From Onchidella celtica (Eukaryota; Mollusca; Gastropoda; Systellommatophora; Onchidiidae): a stretch of DNA of 64,000 bases. The position numbers and the translations under genes are program-made. Shown piece after piece: positions 37,931 to 48,459 of this stretch. The notes beneath the pieces are model-generated. The model ran no database searches, was not told the DNA's origin, and saw only the letters and a program-made list of their open reading frames with translations. The stretch's first letter is position 1. Every line of letters starts with the position of its first letter. The stretch is from positions 53,705,880-53,769,879 of the forward strand of contig OZ007570.1 of the NCBI GenBank assembly GCA_963931925.1, given 5' to 3'.

Positions 37931-38749
37931 TCTAAAATGCACAAACGTTGCACGGGCATTCTTATAAAATACGAAACAATCTTATTGCCATAACAAAACC
38001 CTTAGGAACAATAAAAATTGTCCCTATCGAAGTTTTTCCATTATGTGGAATTCTATTATGAATATTAGTCTCGCACCAATTCTGATCCATTCTCCATGGT
38101 GCGCATGTGTGCGGGCCTTGTAGTGAACAGCAGTACATCACGAGCTAATGGCACAGCGCCACAGAGCCAGTTGCTGCCAGCAAAATGTACACCCAAGAAA
38201 TACAGTAGTTGCAGAAATTGATTTGCGTCCGACTAGGCTTCGCATGGTAAGGTCTTCCCGGATTTACTAAGAAAATAAATATACGAAATTATGGTGTGCA
38301 CTTTGTGTCTGCCAGTGGCTAACTCTACCGATCTGGGATTAGAATGCTGCCTACCTCTCCCAATTCTAGATCTAGATCTAGATCTAGTTCTTGTGGCCTA
38401 AAAAGTTGACATCGGAAAAAAAGAAAAAAAACCTTCTTTCAAAAGCCAGCGTAAGATGAACTATTATTCCTAAACATTCCGTTTTCCTAAGGCCTACGAC
38501 AGTGAACGAGTTAGCAGAGAACGCCATGCTAGTCCATGAATAATAAAAATGTCCCTGAATTTTAATGACCCAAGTAAGCAACGTCTGGGAGTGGCTCCGT
38601 GCCCTACTGCTCTCTGTAACAAAATTTGAACATATTGAATTTAACATTATGCTCAATTTCACCCCTTTTTAGACATTTCCAATTATAAAACATTTATACT
38701 CAGTTACAAAACTCTTTTCAGATCGGTACTACAAAACAACTTTTGAGAA
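37931..38749. other. Unassigned intergenic sequence
   Basis: No domain-bearing frame is seen. A short (AGATCT)n-like run lies at about 38,367-38,387. The remaining sequence is AT-rich without obvious repeats inside the window. Confidence 0.6.
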
Positions 38750-39028
38750 TTTTGCCAATCGTGGGTATAGAGCAAAATTGTTGTATCTCCAGGTTTACCA
38801 ATATGCCGTTCATAATGGCAATACTGTAATAATGACAAACTGTTTCTTGTAATTTCTTCGTTATTCGCTATCTTTAACCAGTTCCAAGTTACAGAGAAGC
38901 AGTATGGTTGTATCTCTCTTAAAGATGGGATCATTGAGAGCAATATTTTGAAATTTCCGAGTAAGCTTCCACTATTCATAAACCTGGAGATACAACAATT
39001 TTGCTCTATACCCGCGCAATTTGGTAAA
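38750..39028. mobile_element. Foldback/MITE-like element with perfect 35-bp inverted repeat
   Basis: 38,763-38,797 (starting GGGTATAGAGCAAAATTG) is the exact reverse complement of 38,979-39,013 (ending CAATTTTGCTCTATACCC). The match extends imperfectly outwards through TTTTGCCAA / TTGGTAAAA, for about 50-bp arms around about 180 bp of unrelated AT-rich DNA. A perfect 35-bp inverted pair is not expected by chance. It is probably a young non-autonomous DNA element. Superfamily and target duplication are not determinable here. Confidence 0.8.
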
Positions 39029-40836
39029 ATTTAAACGGAACTAAATTCTATTTGCGAAGTCCAGAAGCTCTGAATACCAAATTATTATAAATGACGAACC
39101 CAAAATAGACCGTGATAGGCGCAAAATGGCCGTTCTTGTGCCGACGTACCTTAAAACCCAAACCCAAACTCAAATATGTTCAGTAATGCTTAATTTGAAT
39201 AGACACCCCCCCCCCCCTCCCGCCCCACCCTGTGCTATTTGGTGTCTCTCATGACCCAACAGTGAGACTTCTTGTAAAGGAACCACGCGTGGGGGATGTC
39301 TAAAGGGGATTACTGAATTTACTGGCAAAATATTTGCCAATATAAATTATAATGCCAAATTCCTTTTAGTCTATTTCACAGTTTGATAATAAACAGTACT
39401 TAAATCAAAAACAAATACTTTTTTTTTTTTAGGTCTAAGCGTACACTATTTAGATTACATTTAGAAAACTTCAATACATGTATAGCATTGCAAGGACTCT
39501 AGTTAATGATTCGCCTTCTCACATAAAGAGGTAGTCAAACTCCGCCCCACACTTGTCAATTTGTACTCCTGCGCTCCGCCCACACAAGGGTGCAAAAAAG
39601 AGAGGGTGCAATGCGATACGAAAAAAAAAATTGCACGTCGTATTTCTAAAGAATTAAAGGGAACCCCGATCTAGGAGTATACTGATGGCTGTTATCGAAC
39701 TGATGCACTGTAAAACCCAAAAGTCAAACTCCCCACCCCCCCCCCCCCGCCCACCCTCACCCCCCCCCCCCAAAATTCCTCCCTCCTCCCGTAGTATGAA
39801 CGTAGGAACTATTTTGTAGATAGCCGAATTTTCCTTCGTTCAGAAATCTGTGCCCTTCTTCCGAAAATTACAACTTTAGAACTCTGTGACTGAATATTTT
39901 GGAAGTTGGTAAATGTGGATTACTGGTCTTCAAGATTTTAGTAGCGGCTAATTAGTGGACACTTCTGGCAGGATCTTCTTCTGTTTCCTCTCGTTCTGTT
40001 ATTTTTGCTCTTTCCTGGCACAAAGTGACTGTTATCGTGTCCACATGCCTTATCCAAACTAAAACTCAAAACTCGTAGTAAGCAAAATATTTTTTGTCCG
40101 TGAGAACTCATCTTATTTCGGTTATCTTGATTTGATGGATAGGTTTACAGGTTTACAGGCAGGATTAAGGGTTAGGGACAGGTTTGACAATAGATTTGGG
40201 TTGGGGAAGGGCTAGTACTTGTAATAAGATTTCCTTCAAGTTAGATCCTATTAATATCTTTTCTGACTCTTGCCCCATTGAACGGGTATTTTCTGGAGAA
40301 AATTGAATCGATAATCCTTCCGAAGTCTTGCTTCTTAAGGCTATGTAAAGAAAAAATGTTTCAGACTTCCAAGATAGCAATTTAATGATTTTACAAATTG
40401 TCACTGCTCTACTCCAATGGCATAAGTCATTTTTTGACACTCTTGCGATATTGAGAAAAAAACTGTTTCTTTTCCTGTCATTTGGTGACTCATGCCGTTG
40501 TGATTCTATTGGATTATGACATTTTCCTATCGGCGCATTTCTTTTTATCTGATAGCTCTCCTGCCCAGGAATGAAATGAACCGTCAGTTGCCTTTTGGCA
40601 TAAGTTTGACATATGCCATTATCGTATTGCAGTGGCGAAATAAAAAGTCGCCATTTCCGTTAACAAAATGCACACTTCTGCTCACGGGGCAAGGAAATCA
40701 CGCTTGTCCGGGATTTTTTTTTTTTTTCATTGTAAGGACAATGATTTTCTTTGGATCTGACCAAGTCAGCAACATTGAACCCGGAAGTGATGTAAAGTTA
40801 TAGTGATGCGTTTACTGTTAACTTAAATATTTACAT
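39029..40836. other. Unassigned intergenic sequence with poly-C runs
   Basis: The stretch contains C-rich tracts at about 39,206-39,228 and 39,736-39,772, several poly-A/T runs, and a short TTAGGG-like patch at 40,160-40,215 (GGATTAAGGGTTAGGGACAG). Frames of up to 95 codons occur but show no recognisable domain or signal. Confidence 0.6.
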
Positions 40837-41383
40837 CAGTGGTTCTCAACCTTTTTCAGGCAATCGCCCCCTTAGACTCCAAGTTTACTTTCATCACCAG
40901 CCCCCCCCTCTTTCCTCCCACCCCACCCCACCCCTCAAAATCCCTTATCAAACCCAACACACACATTTCACAAGAAAACCATAACTTCTGATGTTAAGTT
41001 TTTCAAAGTCTTATTAATGAATTATAAAACAGAGAGATTTCTTTATCAAATGCATTTAAAAAATAAAGAAAAAAGGCCTATAAAACCCACCTACATGTGC
41101 TGTTGAATAACCTTAGTGGCTGCCCTCATATTTGCCCCCAAAAACGTTTCCCTTCATTGTTTTCGCCCCCTTGTCGCCATTTTTCTTAAAAAATAAAGAA
41201 AAAAGGCCTATAAAACCCACCTACATGTGCTGTTGAACAACCTTAGTGGCTGCCCTCATATTTGCCCCCAAAACGTTTCCCTTCATTGTTCCCTTGTCGC
41301 CATTTTTCTTTGTTTTCACCCCCCCCCCCCCCGAGCTCAAAATCGCTCCCGGAGGGCGTTATTGCCCCCGTTGAGAACCACTG
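40837..41383 (+). mobile_element. hAT-type non-autonomous DNA element, copy A
   Basis: Terminal inverted repeats CAGTGGTTCTCAACC (40,837) and GTTGAGAACCACTG (ending 41,383) bound 547 bp. This terminus is typical of hAT elements. There is no transposase. Two further copies in the window share the internal words CAGGCAATCGCC, CCTACATGTGCTGTTGAA and the C-rich block. No matching 8-bp flank is visible for this copy (ATTTACAT / CTTCAGAG). The related copy at 56.8 kb has one, which supports the superfamily. Confidence 0.85.
41061..41320. repeat. 130-bp tandem duplication inside the hAT copy
   Basis: AAATAAAGAAAAAAGGCCTA starts at 41,061 and again at 41,191. The ~130 bp between them are repeated with few changes (GAATAACC versus GAACAACC; a short deletion in the second copy near CATTGTTCCCTTG). 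The low divergence indicates a recent duplication. Confidence 0.9.
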
Positions 41384-42039
41384 CTTCAGAGCAATTTTTT
41401 TGTAACATTTAAGAAAATGATCAACGAAATTCGCCGCTTTGAAGAAATTCACGTTGCTTATGGATTTACCATTCAGAAAACCTTAAGGTTATGGAAAATC
41501 TCAGATTGCAACACAACAAACAATGGCTGTTGTTTTTTTTTTTGTTAATATTTTAGAAAATCATCGAAATTTGCCGGTTTGAGGAAATCACGTTGCTCAT
41601 GGCAATACTCGCCGATAAGTCATCGTGTTGATTTAATATTCTACATACAAATATCTCATTGTCCACATTTTTTTTTTTATTGTTCAATTATTTTATCTGT
41701 TCAATTTTTTCATATTTTTTTTTTTTTTTGTTGTTGTTTTTCTTCACGAAGAAAGTGTTGAACTGAAATATTGACTTCTTTTTTTTTTTTTTTAGTCTTC
41801 CTTTTCTCTTTGCGTTTTTTAAAATATTGTTACAAGTACGTACAACCCCCAATTTTTTTTTTTAATTTTTAATTATTTTTTTGGGGCGCTAGAGATACGT
41901 ATTTTAAGGTCTTTTGTGACTCCAGAGGTAGAGAGCTCCTCCCGAAATACTCCCTGACAACAGCCTTAATTATTCTTTCAGATGTTTTTATTCTTTTTTT
42001 GTTAGCCTTTTTTTTTTTTTTTTTTTGAAAGGGTAAGGG
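41384..42039. other. T-rich intergenic region with a small direct repeat
   Basis: About 60 bp near 41,401-41,463 (words AAGAAAATGATC, CGCCGCTTTGAAG, CACGTTGCTTATGG) recur in diverged form at 41,543-41,602. The rest is dominated by poly-T runs (for example near 41,670, 41,700, 41,780 and 42,010). No gene is seen. Confidence 0.6.
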
Positions 42040-42110
42040 GCAGGGTTAGGGATTTGATAAGATTTAGGGTTGAGGATAAGGACAGAGTTAGGGATAGGTA
42101 GGCCTACGTA
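42040..42110. repeat. Short TTAGGG-like minisatellite patch
   Basis: GGCAGGGTTAGGGATTTGAT and GAGGATAAGGACAGAGTTAG are degenerate members of the same family as the arrays at 34.1 and 43.8 kb, in the G-rich orientation. Confidence 0.6.
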
Positions 42111-42719
42111 TGCGTACACGCCCCTAGCGAAAAACGCTTAGGGTGCGTACGTACTTGTAACAACGGCCTTTTCTTTTCTTTTTTTTGTATCCTGTGGGTA
42201 TCATTTCTTACACGAGGCTTTGCTACATACAACTTTTTTCTTTTTCGCCATTTTTTTACTCAGTTTTCGGGAACATTTCAGAAGTCTGAGGGCACAAATT
42301 TCTAAACGAACCAAACTTTAGCGATGGACAAACACATTCAAGGACTTGACAAATCTTAATTCCGAGCCGAAAAAGACTCGACAAAGCCCCAAGTCCAGTT
42401 CTGAAAGAACCCGAGGCATCTCACTGAAGCCCGTGCAATGTACATCATGTTACACACACCCCATCATGATACCCGACACCCTTTGACCCTCTGCCCCCTG
42501 TCTGCCCCACCCCAATTCCCCGTGGGTGTGGCCTTAATTCCCAGACTCAACCTGCCCCAGTGGTTCAGGTGGTCGAGAGGGTGGTGAGAAGTCTATCAGC
42601 ATGCACAAGTTGAACAACACAACAGGAGTAGGGAGGAAGCAGGGGAATCCATGTGTTTTTCTGAGAGGGGTGTAGTGGGAGAGGAATTCGAAAGACAGGT
42701 TTATTTTGGTTGCTCTCTA

Positions 42720-43315
42720 CATTTTTGACTATGGGGGAGGGCGGCGCGGGGGTAGGGGGAGAGGGGGATAGGATGGGGATGGGGGGATGGGGGTGGAGGT
42801 GGAGTGTGGGTGAGTGAATTAGGTTGTGGGGTGGGATGGGGATGGGGTGGATTGGGGTATGCAGGTGGGGGGTGGGTGGATTGGGGTATGCGGGTGGGGG
42901 GTGGGAAGTGAGGTGGATTGGGGTATAAGGGTGGAGGTGGGAAGTGCGGTGGATTGGGGTATAAGGGTGGAGATGGGGTGGATTGGGGTGTAAAGGTGGG
43001 GGGTGGGATGGATGGGGGTATAAGGATGGGGTGGAGTAGATTGGGGTATGCGGGTGGTGGTGGGGTGGATTGGGTATGTGGATGGAGGTGGGTGGATTGG
43101 GGTATCGGAGTGGGAAGTGGGGTGGATCGGCGTATGGGGGTGGGAGGTGGGTTGGATTGGGGCAAGGGGTGGACGGTTGGGGTGGGGTTTGTGGGTGGGA
43201 GATGGGGACTGGGGTGTATTGGGGTGGGAGGTGGAGGTGGGGTGGATTGGGGTGTGGGGGTGGGGTGGGCTGAGGGGGTAGTGGTGAAGGTGGGGGTGGG
43301 GGGAGGGGGCAAACG
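42720..43315. repeat. G-rich minisatellite, 29-38 bp period
   Basis: Variants of GGTGGATTGGGGTATGCGGG followed by TGGGGGGTGGGA repeat about 15-18 times; anchors GTGGATTGGGGT lie near 42,849, 42,878, 42,912, 42,950 and 42,979. The plus strand carries dense G-runs, so G-quadruplex formation is plausible. Proline-rich minus-strand frames (up to 252 codons) and glycine/valine/tryptophan-rich plus-strand frames across it are translations of the repeat, not genes. Confidence 0.92.
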
Positions 43316-43372
43316 TTCTTCACTTGTTTAGACTTCTTGAAGTTCTTCCGCTGCAGTTTTGATTGTCCTGTC

Positions 43373-43588
43373 TACCCAGCCAGCAAGCCTAAGAAAATCC
43401 AACGCACATGATTAACAACAATATTTGCATATAAAGTAATGACATCGTTTCTATCTCGATCCGCCGGTGTACGACATCGCAACGACATCAGTCTGATGCC
43501 ACCAGCCCGCCCCTACGATTATCCAACTAATCTTTTGGAAATCCTATATAAATCTACGTTGGATTGACGTAGGAATGCTGGCTGGGTA
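43373..43588. mobile_element. Small TIR element, family M1, full-looking copy
   Basis: TACCCAGCCAGCA at the left is the exact reverse complement of TGCTGGCTGGGTA at the right. An inner match (AATCCAACG / CGTTGGATT) lengthens the arms to about 35 bp imperfectly. Related copies lie at 56,278-56,562, and partial ones at 44,384-44,471 and about 60,960-61,040. The TA at each edge could be a mariner-type target duplication. However, similarity to other copies seems to continue a few bases past the right TA (TTGCCGT / TCGCCGT), so the true ends are not settled. Confidence 0.7.
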
Positions 43589-43825
43589 TTGCCGTCTTAC
43601 GGAAAATACGGTATATATTCCAATTTAGGTAAAATTCACATTTCAACATCATTTTTAGCAAGGAAAGTGTTCTATCTTTCTAACTGGGTTTCTAATTTTG
43701 AATGACTAATGGGTTCATTTGGTCATCACGGAATGGAAATTGAAGCCTAAATCCTGGAAAAGAGTTACGTACCACTTTGAATTCTTAGAGTTCTTTACGG
43801 ATGTTCTTTTTGTTTTCTGGTTGAA

Positions 43826-44330
43826 AGGATTAGGGATAGGGTTATTGATACGATTAGATTCAGAGTTAGGGATAAGGACAGCGTTAGGAATAGATTTAGG
43901 GTTAGGGATATGTTCAGGGTTAAGATAAATTTAGGGTTAGAGATAAAGTCAGGATTAGAGATACGTTTAAGGTTAGAGATAACTTTAGGGTTAGAGATGA
44001 AGTCAGGGTTAGGGATAGGTTTAGGATTAGCGATAACGCCAGGTTAGGGATAGGTTTAGTAGGATTAGTGATAAGGACGGGGTTAGGTGTAAGTTTATTA
44101 TTAGAGATAAGGACAGGATCAGGGATATGTTTAAGATTAGGGATAAGGACAGGATTAGGAATAGGTTTATGGTTAGGGATATGTTAGGGTCAGGGAGAGG
44201 GTCAGGGAGAGGCTTAGGGTTAGGGGCATGTTTTGGGTTGGGCATAGGGACAGGATTAGTGATAGGTTTGGGGTTAGGGATAACGACGGGGTAAGGAATA
44301 TGTTTAAGCTTAGGGATAGAGTGGTCTTGA
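43826..44330. repeat. Degenerate TTAGGG-rich minisatellite
   Basis: Words such as GGGTTAGGGATAGG, GATAAGGACAGGATTAGG and TTTAGGGTTAGAGATAA repeat with irregular 18/36-bp spacing over about 500 bp. It is the reverse-complement orientation of the tract at 34.1-35.0 kb, so the two form a large inverted pair about 9 kb apart. Confidence 0.87.
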
Positions 44331-44383
44331 CTGTGTGGTCTGGACGTATGGAACTCTTTCCTAAGTCATGCAACAAAGGGACA

Positions 44384-44471
44384 TCCTACCAACCCTATAA
44401 AAATCCTACCAACCCTACAGAAATCCTATACAAATCTACATAGAATTGACATAGGGATGCTGGCCAGGCTA
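44384..44471. mobile_element. Partial copy of TIR family M1
   Basis: CAGAAATCCTATACAAATCT, then GAATTGACATAGGGATGCTG GCCAGGCTA, match the right third of the element at 43,373-43,588 (CCTATATAAATCTACG...TGACGTAGGAATGCTGGCTG). The left end is missing. Confidence 0.6.
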
Positions 44472-44613
44472 TCGCCGTTTGTTATTCAGTAATTAACAAA
44501 AAACAGCTTTAGATTTGTTTCCGGAAAGCAAATTAATTGGTAAGGTAATCCTGTTGCCTTTATCAACAAATCAAGAAACATGAAGGAGAATCAAATTCAG
44601 ATATTCTCAGTCT

Positions 44614-45059
44614 GGGGCCATCCATAAAACTATGTACGATCAGAGATTGGGTGGAGGAGGGCGGGTGCTTCCAGCCTACGCAAAGCGTGCACGGTTAAGG
44701 GGAGGGGGTCTGGAGAGCGCAATACACGTTTCTGCTATGGCAATTAAAAAGTTCGTTTTGTTTTATGTACCTTTTTAAAAATGAAACAAAATTGTTAGAT
44801 TATACGTACTGTTTCAAAATCTACTAAAACAGTGGGAAAATTCATGCAAAATGCCATATAAAATTTTCACATATCGAGGTGTCATAATGGACCTTCAACA
44901 ATTTGATGGCCACCCACTTTGAGCAGGGAGGCGAATGACGCGTGGGGAGGGGGGGGGATACTGAAGCCGACCGATTGAAAAGCGTGCGGGGGGGGAAACG
45001 GGTGGGGCGAGGGGGATAAAACCGCTGAAATCAAACAGACAGACTTTATGGATGGCCCC
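44614..45059. mobile_element. TIR element with GGGGCCATCCATAAA termini
   Basis: GGGGCCATCCATAAA (44,614-44,628) and its exact reverse complement TTTATGGATGGCCCC (45,045-45,059) bound 446 bp. The interior has no coding potential and contains G-rich runs near 44,700, 44,948 and 44,990. No target duplication is evident. Similar termini occur in non-autonomous DNA transposons of many animals; I do not assign a superfamily. Confidence 0.78.
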
Positions 45060-45068
45060 CATGTTAAA

Positions 45069-45325
45069 TCGCGACCCTAGTTCTTGTTTGTTCTATCTCC
45101 ATTTCCTGAAGAATAAAAAAAACTGGAGATCTTTTAGTATGTAGAAGAGATATAACAAATGCACATTTTTGACACTGTGTAAAATGCGTTGTGGCACTTA
45201 TCGAGCTCTTTCACTGTTCAGATTTTTTCTAACTCCCTTTCGTAATATTAAAGCCGCAAATGTTTCATGACAAATTTCTCAGTTATGCAAATAATGGAGT
45301 TGGAACAACAAGAACTAAAGTCGCC
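45069..45325 (+). mobile_element. MITE family M2, copy A
   Basis: The left end TCGCGACCCTAGTTCTTGTT and the right end AACAAGAACTAAAGTCGCC are inverted repeats. Interior words (TCTATCTCCATTTCCTGAA, AACAAATGCACA, GTTGTGGCACTTATCGAG) recur at 55.86-56.11 kb and, inverted, at 57.01-57.26 kb. The copy at 57 kb has a ~10-bp target duplication, which would fit a Mutator-like (MULE) origin. Confidence 0.75.
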
Positions 45326-45547
45326 AGATAATTACAACCCTAACCCGATGTTCCAGCGCTGTTAGACCCGGTCTGACCACAGCCCACAAATTCTCTCAGT
45401 AGATGATTCAGCCAGACCATCTGGAGTTCCGAGCGCATACTGGTTTTACACAGTCCCAACGGCTGACGCGAGTCGGGATCTGAAGTAGTTGCTGGCCCTT
45501 CTGCTGGGCAGTGACATCTGTTCTCTGAACATCCAATTCTCGGGACT

Positions 45548-45660
45548 CCCTGTAGTAAAAATAATAAAAATAATGATGATAATAATAATAATACACAGCA
45601 TTTATATAACGCTTCATGCCGTTAACAACCAGGCTCTAAGCACTTTACAACATTTATGTC
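45548..45660. repeat. AAT-rich microsatellite plus dispersed-repeat tail
   Basis: An (AATAAT/ATGATA)-rich run at about 45,551-45,592 is followed by CAGCATTTATATAACGCTTC and CTCTAAGCACTTTACAAC. The microsatellite/TATATAACGCTT/GCACTTTACAA arrangement resembles a repeat tail scattered through many marine invertebrate genomes (from memory). It is probably the end of a SINE-like or LINE-like element. Confidence 0.5.
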
Positions 45661-46564
45661 ATATCAATCACACACACAATACACAGGCACACTCGGGGAA
45701 AAAACAAAAAATGGACATTCAGAGTGTAAAAAGATGACTTTTCAGCTGATGTTTAAAAGTCTTTGTCTCTCAAAGACAGAGGCAGAGAATTCGAAATCTG
45801 AGGCCCTTGAAAAGAAAAAGATTTTTCACCCATGGTCTTGACGTCTCTTAGAAATTTTAAACTTTTTAGTATCAGCAGATGATTTAAGATGCCGTGATGG
45901 TACATGCGGAGTCAAAAAATCAGTTACATAAGTTGGCGAGTTTTTGTAGGCCTACATACATTTGTGACACAGGGTAGCCAGCTTATAATACATTTTTCGT
46001 TTTTCTACCAGTAGCCAGTAGTCATGGACACAAAATGAGCGTGGGGTTACAAGCTGACTTGTCTTGAAAATCCGTGTCAAATTACCATGTTATTTAAGGC
46101 AAGAGTTGTGAACGTCCCAACCAGTTTGAACTCCTGCAGTTCTTGGGAATATTTCCATGTGAGGCTATTTTTATTTGAAGGTTTACCGGCAGAATTTTGC
46201 TGATTCCCTACCACAAACTGTTCTGAGCTGTCCGTCCGAAAAGCATCTGCTTCAGATAGTACAAGAAAAATACACTGAGAAATATTCTGTTTGATTGCTA
46301 ATAATCTGGCATTTTACAACATTTCTCCAAAGCTCCTTTACAGCCATATCACTGATCACCGTCTTTCAAAGAGGACGTTATGAGAACTCTTGTCCTCTGA
46401 AAGAAACTTGCTGGAAGTGAATCAGTGGAGGATTAGGGATAAGCTTAATAATAGGTTAGGGAAGAGTTTGGCAATGGGCATTTCCATGCAAACGTCAATC
46501 TCAGGGCCAAAATCTTATCTTGAACATATGATGAAAGTTTTGTAATTTTTCAACGGAAACACCG
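45661..46564. other. Unassigned sequence left of the DIRS element
   Basis: About 900 bp of AT-rich, non-repetitive sequence with no recognisable frame. A small TTAGGG-like patch is at 46,430-46,475. Confidence 0.55.
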
Positions 46565-46643
46565 CCCTGCCGTCAGGCACTCCGGGTAATATTAGATTTC
46601 AAACTACTGTAACTACGAGCAGAAGCAAATAATGAAAAACACA

Positions 46644-47800
46644 TCAAACATCACAAAATGCCTTTAAATTTGATTTAAAATAATTTTCCAGAACAGCTTG
46701 TCCAATATTTGTTCTAACTTGCTTTTTATAATATTTGGAAAATGTACTTTCGTTGGACCATCCTGCAGCAGAGAGAATGTCTGATATTGGCATTCCCGAC
46801 CTTGAAGCTGCGGATGTAGAAGCAGAACGATTGCTATGTGCTGTATAGATGGAAGTGTCAATGCCTGCGTACCCCATCACAAGTTTAATCCACCTGGACT
46901 CTGTCCTTACTGATATGTTTGTGCGGCTTAGTAAAGCTAATGAGAGGCTAGGAGGTATTAACAAGAAGGTATTCTGTGCGCTTAATGTATGCTTGAAGCG
47001 TTTTAACAATGCACAAAAATTTTGGATTGTCTGGATAGGCTAGTAGCCCAATAGGTTGTTAATGCACTCCTCGCCGTGAGTGTTTGAGTAAATCTTTAAT
47101 CACAAAGACACACCTAGAACTAGTAATCGTCATATCAGTTGTGTCTAATCTGTGAATAGTTTGGCATCGTTGTCCAGAAAGTAGAGCAAGAAGCATGACA
47201 ACTTTTAAAGTAAGTTCTTTTAGTGTGAGTTGCTCCGGAGGAGACCATGTGTCTAAAAGCTGTAATACTTGGTTTACATCCCACGTTAGAACATTTGATT
47301 TCTTTGGGTAGGATGGTTTTGTTTCAAAAGCTCCCGCCATGAGCCTTTTAACTGATGGTAAATTACCAAAACGTAACGCCACTATCCACAGATACACAGC
47401 ATGATAACGCTGATCTTGCTGTGCAAAGGGGCGAGTATGAGGATCCATTACAAAAGAGCTCAGCAAGGAAATTTATAGCAATCGCTATAGGTGGAAAAAT
47501 GGGATCCACTTGTTGTCTATCTGCGTAGCGTTTCCATTTTGTAATATAGGAACCGCAGGCTTTTTGTGTCTGTTTCCCTCCATGAGGCCATGACGAGGTC
47601 AGCAGCGTGCTTTGAAAATCCTTGACCCTCATACTGGTCCCTGACACTTTGCAAATAAGTAGTCTCTGTTTGGTGTGGAGGCCATGTAGACTGTCTGGCT
47701 CGTTCGGCAAAAACGACAGATTTTTCCTGGCTGATAGAAGAATGGGGCAGTCTGCCAGTATGTTCATGAGCATCGGGTAAAACGGTTGGTTTGGTCAAAA
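46644..47800 (-). pseudogene. DIRS tyrosine recombinase remnant
   Basis: Three overlapping minus-strand frames reconstruct the domain order. An N-terminal SAM-like part (KWKRYADRQQVDPIFPP, TARSALS) lies at about 47,560-47,360. The first catalytic arginine region (LALLSGQRCQTIHRLD) lies near 47,190-47,145. The C-terminal box has AHSNRSASTSAA near 46,830 and GWSNESTFSKYYKK near 46,760-46,720. GQR, HxxR, GW and the final Y match the R-H-R-(H/W)-Y pattern of tyrosine recombinases, and the spacing matches DIRS-type enzymes. Frameshifts and stops (for example just after LLKHSRRGVH near 47,060) show it is inactive. The linker upstream (ILIVPFWPNQPFYPMLMNIL, 47,820-47,760) is also typical of DIRS polyproteins. 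Confidence 0.88.
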
Positions 47801-47953
47801 TGGCACGATTAGGATGCCTGTCGCTCCGTCCAAGATGATTTTCTGTACTACCGTGCAGGATAGAGAATGGGGGGGGGGGGGGGGGGAGCATAAAAAGTTT
47901 GTGTCTCCCAGTTAATAGTGAATGCATCTACAACCATTGCATCAGGATCTGGT

Positions 47954-48410
47954 CTATATGACACAAAAAGGCCTGAACTGGTAATTTATTCTGGATGCAA
48001 ACAGATCTATACTAAGGGTAACATTTAAGAGAGTGAGGGCATCTTTTAAAGCAGAGGGATTTAGTTTCCACTCCATGTCCATATTAACGTTCCTGGATTC
48101 TTCATCCACCTCAACGTTATCTACACCAGGAATGTGAGCTGCATTCAACTAGATGTTATTTTGTATGCACCATTCCCAAAATCTCTTAGTCAATTATGTT
48201 TAAGCGATGAGACCGGCTGGAACCCATTTTGTTGAGACAGGCAACAGCAGTTGTATTGTCCATCCTCAAATGAACATGGATATAAGATCTATGTTTTGCA
48301 AACGATTTAACCGAAAAGAAGCCTGCCAGCAATTCTAGCTCATTGACATGGCAATTCAGTGTTTCATTTTCTGTCCAGGCTCCACCTGTCCTTACATCAT
48401 TGCAAACAGC
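47954..48410 (-). pseudogene. DIRS RNase H remnant
   Basis: On the minus strand, about 48,400-48,175 reads NCHVNELELLAGFFSVKSFA, then HLRMDNTTAVACLNKMG. The Glu in ELELLAG and the Asp in MDNTTAV correspond to RNase H catalytic residues. Downstream, 48,148-47,954 gives AAHIPGVDNVEVDEESR and IDLFASRINYQFRPF, the C-terminal signature of the DIRS/retroelement RNase H region (HIPG.xNVxAD, DLFASR). A frameshift or stop near 48,165 separates the two parts. Confidence 0.85.
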
Positions 48411-48459
48411 ACCTCAAGCTTTCAAGCTGGAGTCACTTTTGATTATAAGCGTTGGGTTT

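Noticed and set aside
40829-41391. 8-bp target duplication for hAT copy A
   Set aside because: The flanks ATTTACAT and CTTCAGAG do not match; only copy B (7/8) and copy C (6/8) show credible duplications.
42565-43323. 252-codon proline-rich minus-strand frame and overlapping Gly/Val/Trp-rich plus-strand frames
   Set aside because: Both are translations of the G-rich minisatellite; the composition is fully explained by the repeat.
43373-43588. Firm assignment of family M1 to Tc1/mariner from the flanking TA
   Set aside because: Related copies keep some similarity beyond the supposed TA, so the element boundary and the duplication are not established.
45408-45737. Overlapping frames across the AAT microsatellite
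   Set aside because: Their length comes from reading the microsatellite; no protein family is recognisable.
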